This document shows positions 40,710-52,648 of a DNA stretch of 64,000 nt, piece by piece (positions within the stretch are counted from its first letter, which is position 1; every line of letters starts with the position of its first letter). Where the stretch lies: assembly GCF_003144245.1 (NCBI RefSeq), contig NW_020289976.1:1426001-1490000 (forward strand), written 5' to 3'. The notes under the pieces were generated by a model. That model ran no database searches and was not told the DNA's origin. It worked only from the letters and a program-made list of their open reading frames with translations. The position numbers and the translations under genes were made by a program. The stretch is from Jaminaea rosea. Its lineage: Eukaryota; Basidiomycota; Exobasidiomycetes; Microstromatales.

Positions 40710-40948
40710 TGGAAAGTTGCGCGCGCGCTCAGCATCGACACGAATATACCACTTCCCATTCACATATAGAGCCTGTCACTCAAGATCGCTGCGCGGCGAA
40801 CGTGATCCGATTGAACTACGAGCGGGCAGGGAGGGAATACACAAGAATAGATGGGGGATGGGGTAATGAGCGGAGCAGGGCGTGGGGAAAACGAGTGCAA
40901 GTCTATTAGAGTGAGGAAAGCAAAAGACAAGAGCAAACGCGCCCCTCG

Positions 40949-43900
40949 CTAACGGTTGGAGAATTTGAGGTAAGCGGTACACAGCAGCGTGACCGCGGTA
41001 TTGAAGACGGAGAAGGCGAGCAGCACTCCAGCGTCTCTCCCACGCTCCCCAAAGGAGATGCCGAAAGCCGAGTAGAACTCCTGACCACTCGAGTAAGGGC
41101 AGTACTGGCAGTCCATCGTTGCGTTCGGGTCCACGAGGTACCCTCCCGCTCGCGCGAGATACTCTGCCGCATAGGCGCCGCAAGTCTGGGATGCTGGCGG
41201 GGAGAAGACGGAGAACTCCCCCGGGGCGCATACGACGGGCACGCCCTCGAGTACGTCGGCGATGAGGGGCGAGATGGCGAAGCGGATCGGGTTGACTTGG
41301 TAGAGGAAGTCGCTGTAGAGCTTTGAGCTGAAGAGGTTTGGTGGGGTGAGGATACCGCAGGTGAGGGAGAAGATGACGATCAAGAAGGGGGTGAAGAGCG
41401 AAGCCAGGTAGGCATTCTTGCAGAACGAGGCAATGGCCGTTCCGATGGTGATGGCGAAGAGCTCGGTGAGGAAGGTGATGACCCAGAAGTAGCCGGCGCG
41501 GTTCGACGACGAGGGGAAGCCGACGAGATAGTACTCTACGACGAAGAAGACCGTAGCGCACACAAGGGCGTAGGGGAGCTCCGAAATGAGCTGTGTGGCC
41601 GCAAAGACGGTGCCAGAGAAGGTCTTTGACGTCTCCTCTCGGATCCAGACGGAGCGGGACATGATCCAGAATGGCTCAATCTGCGCCATGATGATAGCCG
41701 GGATGACTGCGAGGATGAAGAGGGCAAAGAGCTTGTACTGCAGCTCGGCGACGCTGTTGCCCAGCTGGAGGAAGATAAGACCGGTGAGCAAGGCAAAGAC
41801 AAAGTGCTGGACGACGCGCGTGTACTGGTAGGTGGGTTGGCGCCATGTGCTGAGCATGGTGCGCTTGAGGGCGACCTTGAACTGATAGATCCAGGGAGCG
41901 GCATACTCGGACTTGCGGGAGTGAGGGGCAGCAGCAGGCTTGTCGACGGCGTCGCGGTTGAGCTGTTCGATGGCGCGCAGGTTGTCCTGGTGCATCGACG
42001 ACTCGCGGTACCAATCTGCCCAGTCCTTTGTTCCCATACGAGGCTGCGAGCCCGCTCCAATGGCGTCGAGCATGAACTCGGCCGGGTTGATTCCAGGGGG
42101 GCACTGTGCGCCACGCTCGGCAAAGTAGTCGATGACGTGGCATCCCTCCTTGCCGACTGGGCCGTTGTAGACGACCTGTCCGCCGCGCTGCAGGAGGAGA
42201 AGGCGGTCGAAGGTCTCGAAGAGGAGGGAGCTGGGCTGGTGGATCGTGCAGAGGATCGTCTGACCATTGTCGGCGAGCTTGCGGAGTACGCGGCAGATGG
42301 TAAATGCAGACTGACCGTCCAGCCCTGACGTAGGTTCGTCGAGGAAGAGGAGCATCGAGGGCTTGGCGGCGAGTTCTACACCGATCGTAACGCGCTTGCG
42401 GTCGCCTACGCCGAGACCGAAGCCAGGGTAGCCGATGATGGCGTCGGCGAGGTCGTGCAGCTCGAGGAGCTCGATGATGTCCTCGACGTACTGATTCTTT
42501 TCCTCGACGGACGTCTCGTAGGGCTGGCGGAGGTAGGCGGAGAAGCGGAGAGCCTCGCGGACGGAGCACATGGGCTCGTGAATGTCCTGCTGCTCCGCGT
42601 AACCGCACTGGCGTTGGAAGGAGACGTCAATCTTCTTTCCAGCGATGAGACGGTCACCCTCGATGACGCCGATGGTCTTGCGGTCTGCGAGGACGTCGAG
42701 GAGGGTCGTCTTGCCCGCGCCCGAGGAGCCCATGAGAGCAGTCATTGTGCCGGGCACGACGTAGCCGTCTACGGAGTCGAGTAGCTGCTTCTTTCCGCCC
42801 TTGACGGGGACGGTGTACTTGAGGTTGGACCAGGTGAACGTCTCGCCGTATACCTCGAGCTTGGCCTCGGTCTTTTCGGATGCGCCCGAGCGGCGGTCAG
42901 CGAGACGCTTGTCGAGGGCCTCTTCCTCCTTGTTCGGGGGCTTGGTGACGGTCATTGCCGATGCGGAGGCGCCGCTGTTCTGGAACTCCATGACGAGGGC
43001 GACGATGGCGACGAGGCCAAAGAGGAACGCGAGGAGGATACCGACGTTGCGCCAGAGGTGGCCCTCGGAGTAGCCGAACGAGGCGGTGAGGTAGTTGATG
43101 CCGGGGATGATGGCCGAGCCGGGCGATGCGCCAGCGACGTTGCACACCTGGTTGGGTCCTAGTCCGTTGTTGTAGCCCGGTCCACTCGGAATGATGTTCG
43201 ACCCTGCGCACGTGAACGTGGTGCGCTTGAACTCGTTGATCATGAGCGCTTCGAACGCGTAGAAGACTGGATTGAGGTACGAGACCCAGTAGAGCCATCG
43301 CGCCATGGCCGCCTGCGGGATGACGTAGCCTGCCCAGAGGACAAGGCCGGACATGACGATGGCGGCGAGACGGGCTGCGGTGTAGAAGTTCGTGGTGATG
43401 GCGCCGAACATGGTGAAGAGCGCGCGGAACGAATAGTACGCTATGAGGACGATGAACCACGCCGTGAAGAAGGCGGCGGCGGAGCGGTGTAGGCCGGACA
43501 TGAAGTAGAGGATGATGATGAAGAGCGTCGAGCGCGGGATACCAAAGGGAAAGTCGGCGAGGAGCGCTGCGACGACTTGCGCCGAGGGGCGATAGAAGGC
43601 GAAGCCGGCTTGTCGTGCCAGGATGGGTCGACCGAGCATCATGGTGGGCAACTCGGCAAAGGCCGTGAGCGAGGAGAAGAGGAGCAGGATAAAGAGGTCA
43701 CCACCGCGGGTGAAGACTCCGGCGGACGTGGTGGGCAGGTCGAAGAAGACGCCTCCGGCGACGAGGGCGAGGACGATGGATGTGACGTAGGACATGAAGA
43801 TGTCGAACTTGTCACCGAGGGTCATTTGCATTTGGCGCAACCACAGGGCGTAGACCTGCTGAGCCCACGAGACGGTGTACTGGGAGCGTTTGCTGGTGCC

Positions 43901-45425
43901 CGTGTGCTTCTCGTGGCGAACAGCCTCCTTGAAGTTTTTGGAGTAGCCCTCGCGGTCCTCGTTGACCTCGGCGTCGAACGCGGCCTTGTCTTCGAGGACG
44001 CGCTGGTAGATGGTGCTCTTCTTGTAAGCCTCCTCGAGCTGTTCGGGCGAGCAGGCGACGTTGTTCTCGTCGCGCCCTTCTTGGAAGATGCGCTCGTACT
44101 TGTCCGTGCAGCCTGTGACGTAGTCGGCAGTGGTCTGTCGCGGTCGGTCCTCGAAGCCTAGGTCGATAAAGTACTGACGAGCCTGCTCTTTGGGCCCGTA
44201 GTAGACGCATCGCCCGTCGTCGATGACCATGACCTTGTCGAACTCGTTATAGATGACCTCGGAGGCTTGGTACAGCGAGACGAACATGGTGCACTGCAAA
44301 AAGTCGGTGAGCGTGCGCATCGACTTGGCGTAGTCGTACGCGGTGGAAGCGTCGAGACCGCGAGACGTATTGTCCCAGCTGAGGATCGTGGCGTTGGAGC
44401 AGAGAGCCTCGATGATGGAGACTCGCTTGCGCTCACCGCCCGAGACGCCGCGCACGGTGGCGCTGCCCACTAGGGTGTGCTTGGTATGTGGGATGTTGAA
44501 TGCCTGGAGCATGGCGTCGCGGATAAGCTTACGGAACGAGGAGCGCGTCTGGTTGGGCAGATTGAGGGCTGGCGCTTTGAGACGAAGTGCAAAGTCGACT
44601 GTGCGCTGGACAGTGAGCGTGGCGTTGTGCACGTCGTCCTCTTCCGAGTAGACGACTTGGCCGCGATATCGCTTGTCCATCTTCTTTGCGTCGATGCCTC
44701 CGTAGTGTACGTCTCCGTCGACGCGGATGAAGTTTTGGCGCTTGTTGGCGATCGTCTGGAGGAACGTCGAGCATCCAGCGCCGGGTCGTCCAAGTACCAA
44801 AACCATCTCACCGGGTCGAGCAGAGCCCGTGAAGCCTTGGAGCAGCTTGCGCTCCTTGACCTTGACTGGGTTGATGCCAAAGGTCTTGAGGATGGAAAAG
44901 ATGGGCCCGATGAGCTCAAAGACGGCCATGCGCGGGATGGTAGGCACTTTGAGATCCATCGAAGCGGTGCCGATGGTGCTGACATTTTCCCAGCTTACGC
45001 CGATGGCCTTGCGCGAGAACTTTTCCTCGTCGTCGCCGCCATCTTTCTCGCCGCCGCTGGCAGCTGCGAAGTTGCTACGCAGCCACTGGCGCAGGTCGAA
45101 GACTTGGTAGTAGTCGGAGCCCTTTTCCACGTCCGAGGCCTTGTGTCTGCGTGGCGCGGGGGCGTGGGTCAGCGTCACGTCAAGGGGTCGATTCTATTCT
45201 GCCACGCTGAGCCACGCACTGCTCTCCGCGGATCTGAGCTTCGGCATTGTCGAGGGTCTCCTTTGCTCCTGCGACATTGACCTCCGAGCCGCTGCCCTGC
45301 GTAGGCGAGGCGCTCACGTCTTCGCGGTCGTGCTCCTCTTGAGCTGAGATCTGGCGAGCGAGGTGGTCCTGCGTGCGGGCGAGGTCATCGCGGGGCGCCG
45401 CAGGGTCGTAGTTGGATGTAGCCAT
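40949..45425 (-). CDS. PDR-type ABC exporter (ABCG full transporter, NBD-TMD-NBD-TMD)
   Basis: 1467 aa; exons 45425-45220 and 45146-40949, intron 73 nt (GTGCGT...CAG). ATP-driven efflux of drugs and lipids at the plasma membrane. The N-terminal half starts with a degenerate Walker A 'GRPGAGCSTFLQT' (Cys for Lys, normal in this family, about residue 187) and a canonical signature 'VSGGERKRVSIIEA' (about 304). NBD2 has a normal Walker A 'GSSGAGKTTLLDVLADR' (about 875), a degenerate signature 'LGVGDRKRVTIGVE' (about 981) and 'LFLDEPTSGLDGQSAF'. Two membrane domains of about six helices each follow the NBDs; the second has the Cys-containing extracellular loop before the last helix ('MDCQYCPYSSGQ'). 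Asymmetric nucleotide sites are as in yeast Pdr5. Upstream, a 1.2-kb divergent region separates it from the next gene, room for PDR-type regulation. Confidence 0.95.
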
Positions 45426-46618
45426 CGCGACGCGAGCGTGGCGACTGCGTGACGAGTGCGTGGCGAGTGCGTGAGTCTATACGAGAAGAAGAGGAGGCAG
45501 TGTGGGTTGCCTGCGCGGCGTAGGTGTGCGCCTCGTACGACTAGATGTAGCGATTGGTTGCCGCGACGATTGTTGAGAGGGATCGTGGAAGTCGTGGGTC
45601 CACGTCAGCGGTGCCTTTATTTGGACAAGGATCTCAATCGTAGTCGCAGGTCCACCTCTACGATGGCTACGCTCAGTCGGCGACGACGATCCGATTCAGA
45701 GGGCGAATCTTTGTCAAGCTCACAACACACATCGACCCGATGCAAGAGAGCGAGGCGAGCGTGCGGCGCACCGCGAGGGCTCAGCTGATGCGGGCGCACC
45801 ACGAGTGTGGCACAAGAGAGAGGGGCGGAAGTGCGGAGGGGCGGAGGCGCATGTCCGCATGGGAGCATGACGACGAGGGAGGGCGGAGCTGAGGGCGTGC
45901 GCACCCGAAAAAGGCCGACTCGAGCGAGCCATACACGCCACGACGAGCTCGTCGATTGGTGAGTGAGCGAGCGGAGCATCCCCATGACTTGGCGGCGCGC
46001 GATTACCATGCTAAATGGAGGCGACGACGATGAGTGACGAGTGACTCGCACTGGTTCGACACACGATTAGCAACACTATCGACGTGTCTGGTCTGGTTCA
46101 ACAACTCAACTTTGTTCTTCTTCTGGCCGGGCGGATGGTTACTCACGCGCGCAGCGTACCTGCCTTTGCGCTTTGCTTTTTTGCCCTCGTCCATGTCGTT
46201 GACTCCTTGGGATCTCGGGGCGACGATCCCGGAGTCGTGACTACAGATTTCCCCCCTGCGCGGAACAACCGCTCGCAGGCCAGGGCGGGCAGGCAGGCAG
46301 GCGTGGGTAGGGCGACGACGATGCGGCGACCAAGCTGCGTGGCTGAGCTGGCGTGCGTGGCTCACGTCTAAATCTGCCCGAGACCGAGACGGAGCAGCAG
46401 GTGAGCCCGATCCGGTCCAAACCATGGAGAGAGAAGAAAGGCAATCTCTGCTGCCGCCGCTGCGCTGAGCGAGCTCGCATTCAGATTACCTGCTCTCGCC
46501 CACTAGGCTCGAACCACGCCAAGAAGGCACACACGGCGGCCGACGAATGACAAGAGACGGAGACAGATCGCCGTAGTCCTTCTCGCCGTCGTCATTGGCT
46601 CGCGAGATCAAGGCCAAG
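45426..46618. other. Long divergent intergenic region (1193 bp)
   Basis: Upstream of the ABC exporter and of the unknown gene at 46619; the largest gap in the window. I looked for PDR-element-like repeats and tRNA T-arms and found nothing convincing. Direct repeats GTGCGTG/GTGACGAGTGCGTGGCGAG occur at 45440-45475 next to the ABC start. Small frames here have no family signature. Confidence 0.4.
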
Positions 46619-47869
46619 ATGAAAGAAGACGAACAAGACCCGAGAAAGGGTCTTACGGGCGGGGGCGGCGCCCGGAGTGACAAGGGCAAAGGCCGCAGCA
46701 GCGGAGACGACGGTAAGAGCGGGGCCCAAGTACCATCAAGAAGCGGCAACGACTCGCGCTCGTCGTCATCGCTGCTAGGCTCGGCGTTGAGCGGACTAGG
46801 CCAGGAGGCGTCGTCATCGCTGTCCGGGCTCATGGCGGGGCAGGGTAAGGCGGCGAGTGGCAGCGGTAGTAAAGCAGTCGAATCGTCAACGTGGGCGGCC
46901 GATCAGCGGCAATGGGCTCCAGATGGCGATGGTGGGCGAATGGATACGACGGGCCCACGACAGGGATTTCGCGCAGCGCCCTCCGTGCCAGCAGAAACCT
47001 CGTCCTCGCCGACGTCTACGTCTACGGCGTTGCAGCAGCTGCTTCACGACCCTTCGCCACGGTACAGCAGCCGCGAGACGCTTGAGCAAGGTTTGCACGA
47101 TATTGTACGATCGCAGAGCGTCGTCTCGCAAGAGAGTGATGCCCCGCACGCAGCGCTCCTCGACCCAGCCTACCACGAAGCATGGGCGCGCTCCCTGCCA
47201 GCGGCGGACCTCTCCTCCACCCTGACCGCGCGTGACGACGCCGAAGCTACGCCCTCCTCCCTCGTCGAGGCGTGGAATCGCGCCCTCCCTCCCGCAGCAA
47301 CAGCAACGTCGCCGCCTCGCGTTTGCCCGCCGACGGCCGAGGAGCCTGGGGGCTTCATGGCTCTCCTTGCTGCGGAGGAGGAGAAGGAGTACGAAGAGAT
47401 GATGCGACCCTTTGATCCGCAGCGGGCGCAGGCAGACAATCCCGGCTTTGCGCTGCCTCCTCCAGATCTGCAGGCGGCAACGTCTGCCGGCTCGAGCGAA
47501 GCGATACGGCCTTACTTTCTTGAGCGGGATTGGAAGGAGAAGGCCGCTGCGGACCTGGCTGGGCTGCGGGAGCGTCTCGCGGGGCAGAGTGAGGAGGGGA
47601 TGACGAGACGGGAGAGACGTAGACTTTTGCGCCTCGTTGAGCGGGATTTGGCTGTTCTGGCCAGCAGGCTGGAGTACACGGACGAGGTGTGGCTCAACGA
47701 GGCCAAGGAGGCGCCGCGGGGTGCAATGCGAGACGATGACGACGACGACGACGACGAGGAGCACGCTGGGCAAGCCGATGCGGACGCGGAGGCGGAGCTA
47801 CAGGATCGCAGACATAGAGCTCTCGAGCGTTTGGCGGGACTACAGCGTCACCTTGCGGGGCGCCTCTAG
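46619..47869 (+). CDS. Uncharacterised hydrophilic protein with conserved-looking C-terminal helix
   Basis: 416 aa, no intron. I do not recognise it. No signal peptide or membrane segment. The N-terminal 100 aa are disordered (Gly, Ser, Lys-rich); the middle has short Trp motifs: 'ESSTWAADQRQWAP', 'DPAYHEAWARSLPA', 'SSLVEAWNRALPP'. These E/D-x-W-x-R repeats could be binding motifs. A helical part 'MALLAAEEEKEYEEMMRPFD' and the C-terminal 'RRERRRLLRLVERDLAVLAS' follow, with a poly-Asp run and a final helix. Trp-centred motifs recall peroxin-type co-receptors, but the diagnostic W-x-x-x-F/Y and PTS motifs are not evident, so no such function is claimed. I chose the ATG at 46619; there is no other in-frame ATG upstream within the open frame. 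Confidence 0.65.
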   Translation: MKEDEQDPRKGLTGGGGARSDKGKGRSSGDDGKSGAQVPSRSGNDSRSSSSLLGSALSGLGQEASSSLSGLMAGQGKAASGSGSKAVESSTWAADQRQWAPDGDGGRMDTTGPRQGFRAAPSVPAETSSSPTSTSTALQQLLHDPSPRYSSRETLEQGLHDIVRSQSVVSQESDAPHAALLDPAYHEAWARSLPAADLSSTLTARDDAEATPSSLVEAWNRALPPAATATSPPRVCPPTAEEPGGFMALLAAEEEKEYEEMMRPFDPQRAQADNPGFALPPPDLQAATSAGSSEAIRPYFLERDWKEKAAADLAGLRERLAGQSEEGMTRRERRRLLRLVERDLAVLASRLEYTDEVWLNEAKEAPRGAMRDDDDDDDDEEHAGQADADAEAELQDRRHRALERLAGLQRHLAGRL

Positions 47870-47916
47870 CACGCACGCAGCACGCAAGCACGCACGCACG
47901 CACGCACGCACGCACA
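47870..47916. repeat. (CGCA)n repeat after the stop of the uncharacterised gene
   Basis: An imperfect then perfect CGCA tract starts directly after the stop codon and fills most of the 89-bp convergent gap to TFC4. It is the reverse-complement class of the GCGT tracts seen elsewhere. Confidence 0.9.
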
Positions 47917-47958
47917 AGATGCAATGAATGGTATTGAAATAGAACATGACGCTCGCGG

Positions 47959-50900
47959 CTACGCCCCAATGACGAGGTACTTCTCGTGGAGAAGCCTGGC
48001 CGCACGCCCGTTGCCGTTGATCGTGTAGATGAGGGCGAGATTGTACGCCGCCTCTCGATACGGGTCGAAGCCCGTCGTGCCCTCGCCCGCGTCCAGATCC
48101 ATCTCTCGCCCCTCCTGCCCCTCCTGCCCCTCATTGGCGTCATGCCCACGCAGCACGGCCTCGTACTGCGGGACGGCCATGTGAAGCAGCCCAACAGCGT
48201 GAAAACCTCTCCCCACATTATAGCTAGCCTCGAGCGACGCCCTCGATACGCGACCTTGCTTTGCGCCCTCGGCGTGCGCCCCAGTCAAGGCGCTTGCCCC
48301 CCTCAACTTGCGGTAGAGCGTCAAGAAGCCCATCGCCTGTACGAGCAAGTGATGTCGATTGTCCACCTGTCGATTCGTCATACGCGCTAGACAGCAGCAT
48401 GCCGCGGCTAGGCAGACGAGCGGGTCGCTCGGTGCACGGGAGTAGGCGCGCAACGCGTAGGAGAGGGCGGCTTGGTAGGATCCGGATGCGATGAGGAAGA
48501 AGGAGTAGTACAGCTCGGCGACGGGCGTGAATTTGGTCGGGTAGGGTTCGGCGTGAGCAGGGGCGGGATTGGGCACCGAGGTGGTGCCGTAGTTGTAGGC
48601 AGACGTGGACGTCGCGCCGTCGTCGCCTCGCCCGCTGACGCTGGGAGTGCGGTCGGAGGCGGATCGGTCGGAGGCTGATCGGTCGTCGTCATCGTCGCTG
48701 TCCTCATCGCTGTCTCCACCGTCGTCACTCCCGCCCAACGTCGTCGACCCGGCCTTGGAGCTCGTCGCAGCCGAGTACGCTCGCATACCACCCTCGCTCC
48801 CTCCTTGCTTGAGCACCCTGCTATTCCCCAACTTCTCGCGAATGACGTAGCGTTTCTCCCCGTGCGTCCAGCTCCACGGCCTACCCGCCACAAGCGCCTC
48901 GTGCGTACGCATGCGTCGCACGACCATCTTGGCAATGCGCGTCTCGGAGAATGCGTCCAAGCCGTAGAAGCCCATGACATGCCCGAGCATGGCCTGGACG
49001 CGGAGTGGGCCGTTGTTGAACTGGAAGCGGAACATGAGGTAGCGCATACCGTCGACGGCGGCATGGTAGTCGCGCGCGTAGAGGGCGCATGAGGCGATGC
49101 AGAGGTGTAGGGCCATTTTGCGTGGCGGCGGGCCCGCGGGTTGCGCAGGCGACGTCTGGGCCATGGGAAGGGAGGTGGACATGAGGGTGAGGAGCTGGTG
49201 GGCTTCTTCGTGCTTGCCCGTCTTGGTGAGGAGGAAGGAGTATTGCATGATGAGGGTGAGCCAGTCGTCGAAGTGGATGCCGCGGAACGTCTGGCGTGCG
49301 CGCGAGAAGGGCGAGGATGCCAGCGCGAGAAGGCGAGGCTCGATGTTAGATGGCGGAGCGAGAAGGCGCGCGCGCTCACTCACCTGAATCTCCGGCCTAG
49401 GTGCTGCCCCGCTCACGCCGCTCACGCTGCCCGCCTCGCTGTGCGTCGTCGTCTCGTCGAGCATCGTATCCTGAATACGCGAGATCAAGTTGTTGACACG
49501 ATCGTCCGTATTCAGCTGTGCGTTGGCCCTCTGCCTCGCGAGCCCAACAGCCGCTGCCGCCTCCCTTCTATCAGCCCTCCTAGCCCCAGCTCCAGCCCCC
49601 GCGACGCGCCCCTTGGTGCCATGACTCTTGCGCGGGAACAGCCACGTCATGGATCGATAGCCGTCGATGAGTCGCTTAGCCAGCTCGAGCCATTCCGCCA
49701 CGACGTGATGGCGATAGTCGCGCTCCTCCCTGTCCACGCCCGGGTCGATGCCGTGACGTTCGCGCGCTGGGCCCGACGCCGACGTGCCGTCCGTGACGGG
49801 CATCGTCTCGCCGAGGGAGACGTCGCTGCGCCACCATCCAGGCACAAAGACTTCCGGCTCGCGATCGCGTAGACGGGAAAACGCCAGCTGAGCCTCCTCC
49901 TCTCGCGCCTTTTCGAGTCGCTGGATCTCCTCGGCACGGATGACGCGCCTACGCCTGCCACTGAGCGGCTGTGTACCCTTTTGTGCCTGGGCCTGCGCCG
50001 AGTTGAAGAGGGCGAGGGCGGCGCGCGCCGACTTTGGTACGCGCGTGCGAGCGCGGCGAGGTGCGGCGGCGCTCGTCTCTCCCTGCTCGTCGTCGTCGCC
50101 CTCCTCTGGCTGACCGTACACCTCGCTGATGAGCCGAATCGCATCCTCGCGTCGATCCTGATCCTCGTACACCTCGGCCAGCTGGATCTTCACCTCGGCG
50201 TTATCCGGTTGCGATTGCAGTACCGCCTCAAAGCACGCGGCTGCGCTCTCCAGCTCGTCGAGGGCGCGATTGCACACCCCGACTTTCACGTACAGGGAGG
50301 GGATCTGTAGACTATCCAGCGCGATCATTCGTTCCAGCTGCACGAGGGCCTCTTCGAACTTGCCATTGGAGATGTACAGGGCGAGCAACTCCTCCCACTG
50401 GGCGTGCAGGTCGTGCGGATCGGTGGAGGCGAAAAAGTGCTCCGAGTGGCGAAATGCCTCGTCCCAGTCTCCCATGCGGAGTCGGGCAAAGGCTAAGCGT
50501 AGGCGAAATTGTGGGTCCAGCTCCTCGTACACGGGCGCATGCTCTACGCGACGGCCGAGCTCTCCAGAGCGTGCGGACTCGTCTCTGTCCAGGTCGAACT
50601 CGCGATCGTCGTCGAGCACGTCGTCCCACCACGTCTCGTGTGCTCGACCTTGCAGCCAGCGTGCGCCTTGGCGGACAGTGTGCAGCGCGTTGAGGGGCTC
50701 GTTGACGATGAGCATCAGGTCGGCAAGCGTAGCGATCTCGCTATTGCGGTACGAGGCGAAGCGAAGCCCTTCTCCGCGGGTAGGATTGGGGAAATGCTTC
50801 ATGTTGAAGTCGCGCGACTTCTCGAGGAGGGAGATTGCGTCCGTTGGTCGGTCCATTGAGAGGAGGAGGGGCACAAGACTGATGAGGACCTCGCTGTTGT

Positions 50901-52374
50901 GGGGGCGGACCTTGAGGAGAGCCTTGAATGCCATCATTGCCTCGCGTTGCTCCCCCAAGTCGGCGAGGAGGTGTGCCCGATCCCACATCACGTCGAGGAC
51001 GTCCGCCTTGCCCTTTTCTCGGCTGGCCTTGATTGCCTGGTCGAAGCAGTAGAGCGTCTGTCGAGTATCGCCTTGCTGCTCGCTCTCGTGTGCGAGGTCG
51101 ACCCACAGCTCGGGGGCGCGAGGCGTGAGGGTGGTCGCGACGATGCGTGCTTGGAGGTTCTTGTCGCGTAGCCCCTTGTCTTGGAAGCAGAGGGCGAGGG
51201 TGGACCATGCGCTGCGGACGGTGGGCTCGATGCGGATGACTTCTTCGAGGAGGGCGATGGTGGCGTCGGGTCCTTGAGTGATAAAGGCCGTGTTGGCTTG
51301 GGAGAGGAGGCGGGAGACGTCCGAGGAGAGGTTCTGTTCGCGGAGGGCGCGGCGCATCTTTCGTGGCGGCGAGACGGATGGGCGTGGCGGCGAGACGGAT
51401 GAAGCATCAGCGGGGGCCGTCGATGCGCAGCTTCGCATGGGCCGCTAACTCACCTTCTTGCGCGGCTTCTTGAACTTGCTCAATCCCATGAGATCCTGGC
51501 GGAACCCTTCGTCGTCGTACTCTGTCGCTTGGCGCATCAAAGCAGCTCGGCCACGCCTTCCCCTCCCACGCCCGCGCCCACGCCCACGCCCGCGTCCCCT
51601 ACCACGCCCTCGACCACGCTGCGACGCCGCCGCCTCCTCCTCCTCAACGTCCTGCGCCTCATCAGCGAGCGTAGGCGCGCTTGGCTCTTCCGTAGAAGTG
51701 GAAGGTGCTATCCCCTTCATGAGTCGATTAAGTTCCTCCTCTTCAACTTCCTGCTCCTCTTGCTCTTCGTCATCCTCTTCGCCCTGCTCCTCGCGCATCT
51801 GCTTTCTCATCAACCTATTCTTCTCTGCCAATTCTCGCCACTTGTCCGCCCCTAGCGCATCAATTGCCATCCTCTCACGCTGACTGCGCGTCAAGCCGGA
51901 GCTGTTCTGCTGGCTTGGGTCGCCCTCGCCATCTTCTGCGAGGTGGAGATCCGCCATGAAGCTCGCGGTGCTAGAGCTGGGCGCGCCTTGCCCTCGTCCT
52001 GCTCGCTGCCCGCTCCTGCTCTTCCCACGTCGACGGCGTCGCCTTCGTCGCCCCTCGCCATCCGACTCGAAGTCATCCTCGTCCTCGACGTCGATCTCGC
52101 TACTACTCTCATCCCCTGCACGTTGCCGATGGTCTTCTGGGTCGAATTCGCTGCCGCTGTCGAGCTCACCCTCGAGGAAACGCTCGAAGCGTGAATCCTC
52201 TGAGTCTTGCGAGTCGTGGGAGGCTGAGCGCGAGACTGAGCGCGAGCGCGAGGCTGCCTGGCCGGATGCTGAGCTTGCCGCGGAACGCTCTCCACTGGTA
52301 GAGCGGCGTAAAGAAGCTGAGGCGAGTCGATGTGGACGGGAGGAGGAGGATGGGCCTGCCTCGGCGCCGGACAT
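47959..52374 (-). CDS. TFC4: TFIIIC subunit Tfc4/Sfc4 (tau131), TPR protein
   Basis: 1408 aa; exons 52374-51454, 51357-49384 and 49290-47959. TFIIIC recruits TFIIIB and RNA polymerase III to tRNA and 5S genes; Tfc4 is its TPR-repeat scaffold. The N-terminus (about 300 aa) is Ser- and acid-rich with an Arg-Gly repeat (residues about 254-279). TPR units begin at 'VSRLLSQANTAFITQGPDAT' and 'WSTLALCFQDKGLRDKNLQA', continuing through 'LFNSAQAQAQKG', and the C-terminal TPRs include 'YSFFLIASGSYQAALSYALR' and 'AAYNLALIYTINGNGRAARL'. Intron 1 is 96 nt (GTGAGT...AAG). Intron 2 (49383-49291, 93 nt, GTGAGT...CAG) is in frame and stop-free; splicing joins 'RPEIQ' to 'TFRGIHFDDWLTLIMQYSF'. An ATG at 52374 (MSGAEAGPSSSSR) is the start. 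Divergent from UFE1 over 274 bp. Confidence 0.92.
51545..51612 (-). repeat. Arg-Gly codon repeat in TFC4
   Basis: About eleven CGTGGG/CGCGGG-type hexamers code for an RG dipeptide run in the disordered N-terminus of Tfc4. RG runs bind RNA and are methylated by PRMTs; whether that applies here is unknown. Confidence 0.85.
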
Positions 52375-52648
52375 GGCGTTGTCGCGGCGATGCGAGATGG
52401 CAGGGCGTGGTTTGTTGCAAGGAAAGGCGGGGCGAGGTTGCGTTGCGTGGTTGGATGCATCGACTCGACTTGGATTTCGATTGCTGCCACTTTGTTGCCT
52501 CGCGTCGTGCAGGGCGGACTGGCGGGGCGGGGCAAGGGCGCGGCGTGGTTGCGGTTGCGCTTGCGGTTGCGCTTGGGCCACGCCTTGACGAGGGGCCAAA
52601 GTGACTTTGCGTTGCTTTGCAGCTTCTCGTTCTCCCTCTCCCCACGAG
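52375..52648. promoter_or_regulatory. Divergent promoter region TFC4/UFE1
   Basis: 274 bp between start codons. Contains a GGTTGCGCTTGCGGTTGCGCTTG direct repeat at about 52545-52580 (GCGCTTGCGGTT units). No TATA box. Shared use inferred. Confidence 0.45.

Noticed and set aside
46486-46520. Sequence with GCTCGAACC resembling a tRNA T-loop
   Set aside because: No matching stem and no upstream A-box; judged chance.
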